A stretch of 64,000 nucleotides of DNA. Origin: Neoceratodus forsteri. Taxonomy: Eukaryota; Chordata; Ceratodontiformes; Ceratodontidae. The position numbers were made by a program, and so were the translations under genes. The stretch is taken from contig CM028129.1 of NCBI GenBank assembly GCA_016271365.2, positions 461,356,501 through 461,420,500 on the forward strand. Reading direction: 5' to 3'. Positions 33,493 through 44,699 of this stretch are shown here, piece after piece. The notes under the pieces are model-generated. The model ran no database searches and was not told the origin of the DNA. It saw nothing but the letters and a program-made list of their open reading frames with translations. How positions within the stretch are numbered: the stretch's first letter is position 1; every line of letters begins with the position of its first letter.

Positions 33493-33894
33493 CTCCTCAC
33501 ACCCCTCATGACAGCTTCCATGAGGAAAGTGCTCTCATCCATGCAGTTCTGTGTCCTGCCTCTGGGTGGCTCGCAATGTTAGGCGTGCTCCTTTTATGCC
33601 CAACTTTGGGCAGTGCACCATCTGGTTGTGCTGCACTTGTGCCACTCATTTTGGCTGAATATGATGGTGCACGGCACATTCATTTGAATGCCCCATCTGC
33701 TTGCTCTGCATTCATTATCTTTGCGCTGTGGCACTTCTGGATCTGCATGATGCATCTCTCCTTTTTGAATATCACGCTGTGGCACAATGTTCGAGATGGG
33801 TGATTTATCTCCACTTTGTGCCACGCATCTCCTTTAAAAATGTGGGCATAAATCAGTAGACATTTCTTTGGTGGAAAAATTGTGTATCTGCACC

Positions 33895-34190
33895 AAAAAA
33901 TGTTGCACAAGAGTGGGTGTCCTTATACAGCCACATTTTCCACATGCACACAGTTTTTAAAAAGGTTGCATTTTTAAACCTTTTTCCACATTTTACAGCA
34001 ATTAGCACATTTTTTGTTGCAGATAAATATGCCCAGTATTACCAGTCATAGCATCTGTGCAAGAAACAGAAAATGCCACTCATGTGCAAAGAATACTGAA
34101 AATGGCACTTTCAATTATCACCTGAGCAAGGATTCCTCTCCACATTGTTAACTTGAGTACACAGATTTTAGTCCCTGAACCATTCTAGGC
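33895..34190 (+). repeat. Dispersed repeat, copy 2 (pair of 5.1-5.5 kb)
   Basis: TTTTACAGCAATTAGCACAT, ACATTTTTTGTTGCAGA, CATCTGTGCAAGAAACAG and ATACTGAAAATGGCA match copy 1 in order and orientation. This copy lacks about 120 bp present in the first. Confidence 0.6.
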
Positions 34191-35305
34191 CCTGGAGACA
34201 ATGGGCTAATAAACCATAAGTCCAAAGGGCGAATGGATTTACAAGCACTTTAACCCCTTGAGACAGCATCTTTAATGAGTACATAGCACTAGGCTAGCAT
34301 TTGGTATATACACCACATTTTGGTTAACCTACAAATAGCTTGCTTTAAAGTTTTTTTCCCACAGAGTTTTAAAAAGTTTCTAGCAGTTAAGGACTTATAA
34401 CTCTCTAAGGACAGATGACCTGTCGATAGTTTTCTTGGTCACTGACCGAAAAGAGTTGAAGGAAGAACTTCTGTTAATTGACTATTACCATGACTGCTGA
34501 CTGGGAAGATGTTTGGGTTAGATATCGTATGTGGTATGGAAGTGGTGCTACTGGAAGGTAAATGTAGTCTGCCAGCTTTTGTGTGTTCACAGATGAGCTG
34601 GAGCTGGCCTACTGTTTCAACTTTCAAATTTTTTTCCTGAATGTTAGTGGCTTCTTTTTGTTAAATTGTGTTTTGTGGCAAAGTTAATTATTTCCATTGA
34701 ATCTGCAGACATATTTTTTGAGTTCTAAAGTCTGCTTTACTGTTTTTGAACATTCTTTTAAGCTGAATGAAAAACTCTGCAGTATTATGTGATTGTGTAT
34801 TCTTTCAGCCAATGTGCTTTTTATCTTTGGGATTTTTTTTTATGTGTAGGAAATTAATTTCAGCTCTGGAAGTGGCATCTTGTATGTTTCTGTATTGGGG
34901 AATAATATGCATGAATTAAAGCTGCATTAAAATGCGAAATGAACCAGTGTCATTATAAGTCTGTTGATTCTAACCAATGCCGGGGTTGGGGGGAGCGGAT
35001 AACCTAAACTGGTGAAAACTGCATTTCTATGAAAGTTTATTAGTTAAAAGCATGAAACTGTGCATTGCAGGGGGATTCAAATGGTTATGAAACCTTTTTT
35101 TTTATTTTGACAGTATTGCTTTTAAAATTAAAATGTTATGGGGAGGAGTATTGGGTCAAGCAGGCATTCTTCATGATGATTAATGGCTCTAAAGTATTCA
35201 TTTAGACTGTGAATACAATGGAGTTGAGTCAGCTGCATACAGCCAGTCTTCAGTGGACTCCCTACTGTGACTTGAACTGGCCTTGACAATGGCAGGTAGA
35301 TATGG
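34191..35305. other. No gene recognised
   Basis: AT-rich DNA with poly-T tracts. No domain or element motif identified. Confidence 0.5.
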
Positions 35306-35309
35306 GAAT

Positions 35310-35530
35310 GGTGGATTTTATTTTTATTTTAACACTTTTTGGCCAGGAAAGACACCCTAAACTGGGTATTGTTTCTAGATGCACCCTGGGAGCAAAGGGA
35401 ATTGAACTGACTTGCTTAAGGTCACACAGTATGCAAGGAGTGGTTGTGGGATTTAAATCTAGTTCTCCAGGTTTGCAGCTCAGTGCTCATAATCACTCAA
35501 GCAGTAGGAGGAAAGAGACAGGGACTTGAG
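35310..35530. repeat. SINE/MIR-like fragment
   Basis: TTTATTTTAACACTTTTTGG leads into CCAGGAAAGACACC and ACTTGCTTAAGGTCACACAG, with GGATTTAAATCTAGTTCTCC and CAGTGCTCATAATCACTC after it. The AAGGTCACACAG...GGATTTRAA order is the hallmark of the 3' half of MIR/CORE-type SINEs and of related L2 3' ends. The exact family is unresolved. Confidence 0.55.
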
Positions 35531-35631
35531 CTCAGCAAAAAGGATAGCTGCAGGGAAAGGATAGGTGGTAATTGTGGGGTGGCATTAACTTGCCCACGGT
35601 GGATTGGTAGGTACCAGCCTAGACCTGAACC

Positions 35632-35965
35632 AGGAGTCAAGTGATCCTAGATGCACTGCAAAGTGGTTTCCTAACACAGGGCATCACATACCCCACCAGA
35701 GAGGGGTCAGTCCTTCATCTGGTGTTGACCAACAGGCACCATGTCCAGGATATCAAAGTTGGGGTGGGGGAGCAACCATTGCACAGTGTGGTTCAGGTTG
35801 GACAGGGGCAGAGAAAAGGCCCCCACTGTCTAAAATCCTGGATTTGAGAAAGGCAGACATCAGAAAGATGGATAAGTTGCTAAAGGAACACTGGGAAAGC
35901 ACCAAAGTGGAAATGGGGTGGACTAAAAGGGTTCCATGTGATAACAGTGAACAAATTAAAGCAAT
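35632..35965 (+). pseudogene. CR1 endonuclease fragment
   Basis: Plus-strand codons give ILDALQSGFLTQGITYPTRE and GSVLHLVLTNRHHVQDIKV, matching the CR1 endonuclease segment ILDALQ...EPTREGAILDLVL. After a frame change it continues with ILDLRKADIRKMDKLLKEHW from the endonuclease-RT linker. Both ends are missing, so it is neither a standard 5'-truncated copy nor an intact domain. Confidence 0.8.
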
Positions 35966-36049
35966 GTGAACAACGGCAACTACAAATCACTGAAAAGCAA
36001 AATGGCGATTAACACAATAGTGCCTGCAACAAACACCTGTGTTTTATTT

Positions 36050-36290
36050 ATTTATATTTATTTATTTTTTGCAATCATCAGAAACAACCTTTAAGCAAGC
36101 TGCTCTTTTACAAAGATTCCACTTCATATAAGCAACACATGTACCAGTATACAAAAACAAATAACAGAAGGTTCACTGCCCTCAAAGAGGGCTAGGTTAC
36201 AATATAGTTACTGCTGTAGTTTTAAGAAACAACTTAAGGTAAAAAGGAAATTAGTGAGAAGCTCAAACACAGGCCTTGTTCATTGAAAAA
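36050..36290 (-). repeat. Possible LINE 3'-end fragment
   Basis: Begins with TTTATTTATATTTATTTATT and continues with sequence similar in style to the 3' UTR of LINE B at 12.47 kb (TTTATTT, CAATCATC, GAGCAAG-like words). No coding match, so this is a weak call. Confidence 0.3.
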
Positions 36291-36294
36291 AAAA

Positions 36295-36540
36295 ATGGCA
36301 CTCACTGTCTCTGAGGGGGTGATTTCTTATTTCTGTTTATTTGGGGGGGGCTATGCCCTCCCACCTCCTACCCCTCCCAATTATTAAATAATCAACTCTG
36401 GGGGGGAGTTTAATAGTGGGAAAAGAAAATAAAATCCTACCAGAAAAATAAAATCCCACAACCCGTCCCAAACCTGTGGCTGCCGGACACGCAGGCAGTA
36501 CTCCTACCTGCTAAGCCACCCTGCCAGCTCAATGCTGTCC
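36295..36540 (-). repeat. tRNA-derived SINE, copy 2
   Basis: On the minus strand the head reads GGGTGGCTTAGCAGGTAGGA (A-box TGGCTTAGCAGG) and then CACAGGTTTGGGACGGG (B-box like) about 30 bp later. The body is A-rich and ends in a run of C before TAAATAAACAG. Layout and tail match copy 1 at 30.44-30.65 kb. Confidence 0.65.
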
Positions 36541-38945
36541 TCAAAATTTGCTGTCTACATATATCATTTCCTCAGGCCTTACCTTGCTCATCCCTTCTAC
36601 AACATCATTAAATTTCACTATCAGTGTTTAATCCATGTCATTCAGTTTAAACTCGCTGTTTACTACTAGCTCATATTGACTCGCTTATATTAACTCGCTG
36701 TTGTCACTGAATACCAACCAAAAGTGGTCCATCATCAGGAGAGAATAATGCCAGCAACAAGGGAGTGTGTTAGGTTCAAAGGGGAAAACCTGAGCGCTAA
36801 AGTGCCTAGATGGTTTAGCCAAGGAGGTGGCGGAAGAATACAGTGAGGCAGAAACTGCCCCCTCCACAGCTGAAGTAGAGAGCAGGGATAACTCAAGGGT
36901 AGAGGAACCATCCAGCATGCAAATCAACAAAGGAAGCAGGATGATAGAAATGAAGGGGATGGGAACAGAGCATTAAAAAGAGAGGAAGTGGAGGAGGAGG
37001 CATTTTAGCTTGGGAGCTGGCTTGCAGCATTACAGTAGCACTGCCTGTCAACATCCTAGCATTTCCTTAATGGTGGAGAATTCACAATGAATGTGCTAAT
37101 ACAGTAAATACAGCAAATAACCTTATTGTAAGCACTAGGAAATCATGAACAAGAGTACCATGTGGTCAGTTAAGGATGTCCAAATGTTTTAGAAAGTGTG
37201 AAGTTTGCAGTCAGTTTGATTTAGTCACATTTATATTATACAGTCCATATAGTCTGTACTGCAGTCTTAACTAAATGTTGCAATGCAGATAAATTATCTT
37301 TGCTACCTGACTAAACGTGTCATGGACACAGTGCTACTTAATGGCCTCAGTAATTATTGCTTTCAACTGGGTAATAAGCAATGAAACACTAATCATCCCC
37401 CCCAAAAAAAGATCCACATGCCATTCGTGTCTTGAGTCTGACATAATAGGATTTCAAACAAATGTCATGGTGATATGTTCTTTATTGAATTTGGAACTTC
37501 AGGGCTGTGGGGTGGATGCAATTGTCAGGCAAGGTGCATGGGGTCACTGACAACCCTTGCAGTTTTGCCCAATGATCACTCTGCGCATGAAAGATATTGC
37601 AGAAGAGAACCCATGTCTCCATTTCATATCAGAGTTCAGGTGTATTTTGTCAACTGCTAAGTGTGACAAAGTGTGTGAAAGGGAGGGCGCAATAGTATCC
37701 CTCAGCTTGGGAAGGCTCTTTCCAGACAAACCTTTGTCATCAGCTCCTGAAGGCTGTTTTCTCTATGAAACAGTCTGGTATGAGATCAACTGTGAGCATG
37801 TCTGCTGCAGCAGCAGCAGCAACAATAGATTCCATGCACACTGTGATTACAGGGCAACTTTGTGAAATATGTTTGTCAGTGCAGAATTGTTCCCTGATAA
37901 AATAAACACCTTTTTCTAAGCATGACTGTTTTTCCCCCACATAACTTTTTCACATTTAGTATGGTGTCCCAACACCACTGCTCAAAGGCTACTCTGTAAC
38001 AAAAAGTAACTGATTTACAGTATTTCTTTGATTTATCAGAAATACCACCAGGGAAACTAGTTACTTATCAGTTTCCTCCTCCTCTGCCCTTACTGACCTG
38101 TGTTCCACAAACAAACAGTGCTCCTGGTATCATATTTTCATCAGCCTTGCTCTGCGGTTTTACCAGATAAAGAGAAGCTTGTGTTTTAGGTGAGTGTGCT
38201 TTCCAGTAGTGCCCAAATATGACCCATTTTTATGATGGTGTCATGTGCCTGGCATAGTTGGCATATTGCTCAATTCTCATTTCTACTGTAGGATCAATAA
38301 TAAAATAATCCCACACAAATACTTTGGATGGAGGGCAGTAACTCACTGTGATAGAAATGGGAGGCTATGTCTTCTCAGCTACTTTCTGTGGCTGTGTGGC
38401 TAGTATCTAAGTTTTCTAAAGTCTTGGGCTGTCTGGGATTTCCACTGTATCAGTATCTTATCACATTTTTGTATTTTTAGAATTATGCCAAGGAGTGGGA
38501 TCAGCTACTGTTCTTTACGCATCTTGAGTTTTTGTTTTATACTGAGGTTCACCGAGAGCATCCATTACAGTACGTCATCCTAATCCTCACTCTCCTGTAC
38601 TGCTTCCTGTTAACTAGTCTCCTCAGACTCACCCTCCCCCTTATCCTTGACAAAAATGTTATTCTTTGCCACTTGCTCCTTAAGTATTGGAACTGTAGTA
38701 TGCGAGGGTAGGCTGGGGCTCATTTGTCCTGCCTTTATTCTCCGGAATCATATTACCCAAGTCATCTGTATATCCCTGCCTCTTCTTTGCACTGCTGTAC
38801 AGTGAGTGCTGATACCTGCCACATCTGCTGATAATCTCTTCTTTTGCTTACCTTTATCCTGATGACAAGCCCTCCTGCCTGACCTTTCCCAACTCTGTTC
38901 TTTCCTCAACCCTTCATCATTTTATCACCATCCACACTGAATAAA
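36541..38945. other. No gene recognised
   Basis: Long unannotated stretch. Frames such as 37557-37865 (102 codons, with a CAG-derived Ser run) show no recognisable domain and lie in AT-rich DNA. No repeat family was recognised by eye. Confidence 0.5.
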
Positions 38946-38949
38946 TGAT

Positions 38950-39935
38950 GAAAAAAAGAAATGCTGCCTAAACAGCACCATAGGATTGTTGCTTTCACTA
39001 CACATCTGAATAATACATTTATTTTTCTAGAAATAATTTATTTTTAAACAAAGGGCACCATCTCAGCTAAGCAACAGGACTACTGCCATCATAGACCTAC
39101 ATGAACTGAAAAGATGTATTTTTCTACAAAAAATGTATTTGCACAAATGGGCATCACCTCAGCTGCACGACAGAACTGTTGTTGACAATACACAAATAAA
39201 AAATATGTATTTTTCTAAAATAAAATTGTTTGCAACAAAATGGGTGCTTTTGCAACTGAACAATAGAACTGCTGTTGTTACTGCCCTACACAAATGAAAA
39301 ACATTTCATTTTGTGTATTTATTTATTTAAAAATGTTGTAACTGGGAAAGGCACACTGAGCCAAGACTGATTTCCAGGTGTGACCTGGGAAAATGGGAGA
39401 CAAGAATACATATACGGAGAGACACAAAGTTACATAATGACACTAAGATACTTAGTACAGTTGGTAAGAGTATAGCAACAAGTTAAATTGCAATACATAT
39501 GGTTACGTTTACATACAAAATTGGTAAAATTCATAAGCAATAGAGTCAAAGCAGTAGGTCTATATATTAAAGTTCTATATATGAGGCAAGTTAAACAAAA
39601 AACATCGGAAACTAGAAACTCAGGTGAGTAAGCAGGAAAGACAGAGGTCATAAAACACTTATTTTCTAAAAAGGGGTACTGCCTCTGCTGCAGAACAGGA
39701 TAGTTGCTGTCACAGTGCTACACAAATAGAAATATTTATTTCTCTATCAAAAATTTATTTACAGAAGGACCCGGCCCTAGCTAAACAACTGAACTATTGC
39801 TGTCACAGCCCTAATCAAATAGCAAATATTTTTGTTTCAATAATAAAAATACAGCATTTGCTAAATAGTGGGCACTTTCTCAGCTTCACACATCTGTTTC
39901 TGTCACAGCCCTACTCAAATGGCAACATACGCAGA
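38950..39935 (+). repeat. ~94-bp minisatellite, about seven units, interrupted
   Basis: Units carry AAATGGGCAC, CTCAGCTGCACAACAG, ACTGCTGTTGTCACAG and CCTACACAAATGAAAAA words with a TTTATTTTTCTA linker. Unit starts near 38,963, 39,055, 39,148, 39,240, then 39,672, 39,766 and 39,867 give periods of about 92-101 bp. A 345-bp insertion at 39,310-39,655 splits the array. Confidence 0.8.
39310..39655 (-). repeat. LINE 3'-end-like insertion in minisatellite
   Basis: Starts TATTTATTTATTTAAAAATG, then GGGAAAGGCACACTGAG and CCAGGTGTGACCTGGGAAAA, the same word order as the shorter pieces at 17,836 and 46,145. It interrupts the 94-bp array cleanly and is therefore younger. Assignment to an L2-like LINE 3' end or related SINE is inference. 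Confidence 0.5.
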
Positions 39936-40199
39936 GACATCATAATACTTTTGCTATTGCTCTAGGACTCTGCACTGCTCATGTGGTCATTGGTGATGTG
40001 TCTGCTGCAGTGTGTGCCATTTGTACAGTACATTCATCATGTGACTTGCTCTCTTATATGTACTTCATGAAGTATAATGGACATCATTAAAAAAAGTTGC
40101 CACCATGGGACTGTATTGAGTTCCATTTCCTTTCACACTGTGGCAAAGAATACACAAAATTTATATTTGTTTTTGCTTTTATGAAGAATTATAAACAGA

Positions 40200-40386
40200 T
40201 TTCACCTATCACTAATCCGAGTCCAAACATCAAAAATGTCCAGATCCCCCTTCCCATCACATTTAAAACTAACATAAAAAATATCCAAATTTAAACATCT
40301 AAAACCCCCAAATCCCCCCTCTCCAAAACAACCCATTCCAAACATCAAAAACATTCAAATCCAAGCATCTAAAATATTCACTTCTA
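40200..40386. repeat. ~20-bp minisatellite, left flank of CR1
   Basis: Irregular units of the form AACATCTAAAACATCCAAAT recur through the segment. The same units resume at 45,417 on the other side of the 5-kb CR1, so the CR1 inserted into one array. Confidence 0.8.
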
Positions 40387-40483
40387 ACATAGAAACATAG
40401 AAACATAGACTTTGACTGCAGATAAGGACCGCTTGGCCCATCTAGTCTGCCCATTTCCCTACCTACAGGATAGGCCGCAGATC

Positions 40484-43383
40484 CTAGTTAACCAACAGCC
40501 TATTTCTTCCTACACCCTCCACAAGAATTGCCTTATGTCTGTCCCATGCATTCTTGAATTCTCCCACAGTTTTAGACCTCACAGCCTCCTCAGGAAGGCT
40601 GTTCCATGCATCCACTACCCTCTCTGTGAAATAATACTTCCTCACATTGCCCCTGAACCACCCCCCTCCTATCTTTAAATTGTGTCTCCTTGTTCTTGCA
40701 CTTCTCTTTTTCTGAAAGATGCTACCCTCTTGGACTGTGTTGATTCCACTGAGGTACTTAAAAGTTTCTATCATGTCCCCCCACTCCCTTCTTTCCTCAA
40801 GGGTATACATATTAAGCTCTTTTAGTCTCTCCTCATATGGCTTCCCTTGCAGACCCTGGACCATTTTAGTTGCCCTCCTTTGGACTGCCTCTATCCTGTC
40901 TATGTCCTTGCAGAGATGGGGTCTCCAGAACTGACGCAGTACTCCAGATGGGGTCTCACCAACTGTCTGTACAGAGGGATAACAACTTCCTGTTTTCTGC
41001 TGATGATGCCTCTCCCTATACATCCAGTATACCCCCAGCCCTCCCTACTGCCTTCTCAAATTGCTTGCTACAACCTTAAGGTCATCTGATATGATTACCC
41101 CAGGTCCCTTTCCTTTTTGTTGTTGTTACTACCTCCCACCATTGTGTATTCTTCCCTGGGTTCTTGTTTTCCAGGTGCATTATTTTGCACTTCTTGCATT
41201 GAATCCTAGCTGCCATACTTCTGACCATTCCTCCAACCTTGCCAAGTCCTTTTCATCCTTTCCACGCCTCCTTGTGTATCAACCCTGTTGCAGATCTTTG
41301 TGTCATCTGCAAAAGGCATACTTTTCCTTCCAGTCCCTCTGCAATGTCACTGATGAAGACATTAAAAAGGACTGGACCCAATACTGAACCCTGCGGTACC
41401 CCATTAGTAACCCCTCTTTCTTCAGAGTGGACTCCATTTACAATTACCTTCTGTGTCCTGTTGTCCAGCCAATGTTTTACCCAGGCTACCACCCTGGGAC
41501 CACTCCCAGGCTGGTTAATTTGACTATTAATCTTTTGTGTGGGACTGTGTCAAATGCCTTGCTAAAGTCTAGGTAGGCCATGTCCACAGCCCCTCCCTGG
41601 TCTACTACTTTGGTCACCCAGTCAAAGAAATCAATTAGATTCGTCTGACATGACCTTCCTGCTGTGAACCCATGCTGCCTTGGGTCCTGTGCCCCACTGG
41701 CCTCTAGGTACTCAACTATTCTTTCCTTCAGAAGTGACTCCATCACTTTCCCTACCACAGAGGTCAGATTGACAGGTCTGTAGTTTCCTGCCTCTGTCTT
41801 GGTCCCACTTTTGTGAAGGGGAATCACATCTGCCTTCCTCCAGCCCTCGGTACCACCATCCTCCCATGATTTATTAAAAGAGTAGCCAGTGGTTTCACTA
41901 GTTCCTCCTTAATTCTTTTAGAATTCTGGGGTGAATTCCATCAGGACTCATTGCTTTGTCCACCTTCAGTTTTAGGAGTTCTTGCAGAACCCTTTCTTCT
42001 GTGAAAGGACTGGGATCGACCCCCCTATCAAGAGTGCTTCTGTTAATTGGATTAGGCACTTCCCCCTCCTGTTTTGTGAATACTGAGCAGAAATATTTGT
42101 TCAGTATTCCTGCTTTTTCACTGTCCCCCTATGCCCACCCACGTTTATTCTATTCAGCCTCACTATCCCTCCGTTTGTCTTTCTACACTCGCTGATGTAC
42201 CTATTAAAGGTTTTATCTCCCTTCTTAACTGAGTTGGCTATCTTTTCCTCAGTTTGGGCCTTTGCTAGTCTGATTTCCCTCCCTGCTTCCTTCTGCCTTA
42301 ACTGGTACAGCTCTCTGTCCTGCTCCTTCTGTGTTTCCTTATACTTCTGGAATGCTATCTTTTTCTTCCTGACTTTCACAGCCACCTCTTTTGAGAACCA
42401 TAGTGGCTTTTTCTTTCATTTTGATTTGTTTATTTGCTTCACACAAAGGCTTGTTGCCTCTGTGATGGCAGTTTTGATGATTCCCCATTGTTGCTCCACA
42501 CCTCCTTCTAGCCTGTTTGCTAGTGCTTTTCTGAGGCACTCTCCCATCTTGCCAAAGTCAGCCCTCCTAAAGTCCAGTACCCTCACTTTTGTATGGCTTG
42601 ACTCTGTAGCTGAGTTTAATGTGAACCACACTGTTTGATGGTCACTTGTCCCCAGATGGCAACCCACTTCTAGATCCGAGATCCTCTCACTGCCCCCATT
42701 TGAGAGTACGAGGTCTAAGATTGCTCCCTCACGAGTGGGTTCCGAAACTAGTTGTCTGAGGCCTGCCACCTGTAGGGCATCAAGAATGGCCCTGCTCTTG
42801 GATGTGGCTGCAGCAAATGTGCTACAGTTAACATCTGGCATATTCAGATCTCCCATCAACAGTATCTCCCCTTTCTCTGCCATTCTAAGATTGCCTTCTA
42901 TCATATCCTTGTCCATTTCCTCCCCCTGACATGGGGGTCTGTACACAACCCCTGTGCGGATTGTGGTGCCCTTTCTAGTCTCCAAGGTGACCCACAGTGC
43001 CTCCTCTCCTCCCTGTTTACTCTTTTGTTCAGTTGCTTTTATCCCTTCCTTTACATAGAGAGCTACTCCTCCCCCTCTTCTCCCCTGCCTGTCTCTCCTG
43101 TAGGTTATGTGCCTGGTATGTTAACATCCCAGTCATGGTTCTCTGTGTACCATGTTTCTGTGACTGCTATGATATCCAGGCATCCCTCTTCCATCAAGGC
43201 CACCAGCTCAGGGAGCTTGTTGCCCAGACTATGGGCATTGGTACTCATTACCCACCATTTCCTGATGGCCTTACTCCCTTTTGCCCCATCCCTGTCCTTC
43301 TTGCCTTTGTCACTTTCTCCATTTACCCCTGCCCTTCTCCCTATCAACACCTCTATGTTGGTGTTTGCCACACTTACTACCAT
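40484..43383 (-). pseudogene. CR1 ORF2: AP endonuclease and reverse transcriptase
   Basis: Endonuclease pieces read WWVMSTNAHSLGNKLPELVA, IAVTETWYTENHDWD, VVYRPPCQGEEMD, ILLMGDLNMPDVNCS and GCHLGTSDHQTVWF, carrying the usual E, D/N and SDH catalytic motifs. A basic linker follows (VRKKKIAFQKYKETQ). RT pieces read [55 protein letters not shown] and [20 protein letters not shown]. The FADD block is present but shifted out of frame near 41,330. The C-terminus (EAVQRRATKMVQGL ... YTLEERREWGDM) reaches 40,484. Frameshifts occur at least near 43,110, 42,400, 41,490 and 41,330. Confidence 0.92.
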
Positions 43384-43438
43384 GATTTTGTTGGGGGGCT
43401 AGGATTTCCCTGCTCCTTTCCAGTGCCTCCCCCCTTGG

Positions 43439-44365
43439 CTAGTTTAAATGCTTGCCAATGAAGAATTTAAACCTATCACCTAGGATTCTGGTTCCCCTCC
43501 CGGACAGATGCAGCCCATCATGCCAGTATAGGCTTGCACCACTCCAGGTGGACCCCCAGTCCCCAATGAAGCCAAATCCCTGAGCTCCACACCTGTTTTT
43601 CAACCACTGATTGAATCCTATGTTGTGGAACACCCTAGCCTCTCCTATGCCATAGATGGGTAGCACCTCCGAGAAGGTTACCGTGCGTGCTACTTGACTA
43701 AGGCCCTTCCCCAATTCCACAAACTCTTCCTGCACTTCTCTAATCCCTTTCTTAGCCAGGTCATTTGTCCCTAGGTGGACAATGACATCCAGCTCCCTCT
43801 CCTGTGCAGCTGCTCTGGCAATCCTGAGGATTCACTCCCTGTCCCTCCAAGCCATGGTGCCAGGCAGGCACCTTACCTCCCTCTCCCCTTCCTCCCCTAG
43901 TTCTACCTTCCTAGCAATGGAGTCCCCCACCAGGAGTTGTTTCTTTCCCCTGCAGGGTCCCCTGCCACCCTCCTGTGGGTCTCCTTTGTGGAGATTCTAA
44001 GCATCCTCCTTGGTCTCCACTGTGGGTGCCTCCATAGAGGAACCACACTTTGCTAGAATGGCATAGGGATTGTGGGGAGGTACAACTGGAGGGATGCACC
44101 TCTGTTCCACCACCATCACCCTCTCTGAGCCCACTGTGGTCCAACAGCTCCTCTTTCTTGGCAACCTCTGAGGCAACGGCAGTGGCACTGGCGGTCCCTG
44201 GATGGAAGAGGAGGTCCCACAAATCCTGGCCAACTCAGCCTGGAGATAAGCAACCTCCTCCCTCAGCCCAGAGAGGTGTCTGCAGATGGGACAACACCAC
44301 ATCCTCCAGAATGTCTCACGGAAGACTGCTTCTCCACAGCCACTGCACTGCACCACTCCAATCAT
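43439..44365 (-). pseudogene. CR1 ORF1: zinc-finger and SGNH esterase protein
   Basis: One uninterrupted 309-codon frame apart from two in-frame stops (TAG at 43,997-43,999 and TGA at 43,832-43,834). Residues 1-30 hold a Cys-rich finger (QCSGCGEAV ... WCCPICRH), followed by a coiled-coil-like stretch (REEVAYLQAELARI). The C-terminal half has the SGNH/GDSL esterase blocks: LLVGDSIARK (catalytic Ser), VIVHLGTNDLAK (Asn in GTND) and WHDGLHLSGRGT (Asp and His). This is the ORF1 type described for CR1-like LINEs with PHD-type and esterase domains. ORF1 proteins bind the element RNA, and the esterase role is unsettled. Absence of frameshifts over 927 bp suggests recent loss. Confidence 0.9.
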
Positions 44366-44699
44366 GTCTTATTTCTGGCCCCTTAACTGTTTGCAATCCT
44401 TACTCTTTCCTCTGTTTTTTTCTCTCTCTCCTTACTTTCTGCCTGTGTGCCCTTTAAGCTCCTGATTGTCCTGTTCTGCGACAAGAATATCCTATATTTC
44501 TCAGTAGACCCCTTACTTGCTCAGAGGCAGACCTCCTGCAGCTACAGGGGTCCGGAGAGCTACTCTTCCCCTTCTAGGATGGTGGGTCTTTGGTTGTTCT
44601 GTGATTACTCACTTCCTGCTCCCAAACAGGAAGTTCCTGTTGTCAGTCAAATCCTGTGCCTATAAAAATAGAACTAGCTTTGGGTGGGGGTGGAGGGGA

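Larger units (their letters stand above)
27070..33900. mobile_element. Decayed PIF/Harbinger DNA transposon
   Basis: A CA/TG-rich block that holds the two genes diagnostic of PIF/Harbinger: a Myb-like protein reading on + from 27.57 kb and a DDE transposase reading on - from 33.49 kb. The two face each other, and intron-like sequence lies between. Nested insertions are a CR1 (27.83-29.01 kb), a tRNA-derived SINE (30.44-30.65 kb) and a ~60-bp CR1 piece at 32.34 kb. Terminal inverted repeats and a 3-bp target duplication were searched for by eye and not found, so the outer limits are approximate, set by the composition change. Confidence 0.7.

Noticed and set aside
27060..33960. Terminal inverted repeats for the Harbinger element
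   Set aside because: Several candidate words at both ends were compared by eye and none matched well enough with a 3-bp duplication to report.
36480..36540. Possible tRNA gene on the minus strand
   Set aside because: A- and B-box-like words are present but no cloverleaf can be closed, and a second diverged copy has the same body. It is a SINE head.
37557..37865. 102-codon plus-strand frame with Ser run
   Set aside because: No recognisable domain; the Ser run comes from a short CAG-type repeat; no splice or promoter context to support a host exon.
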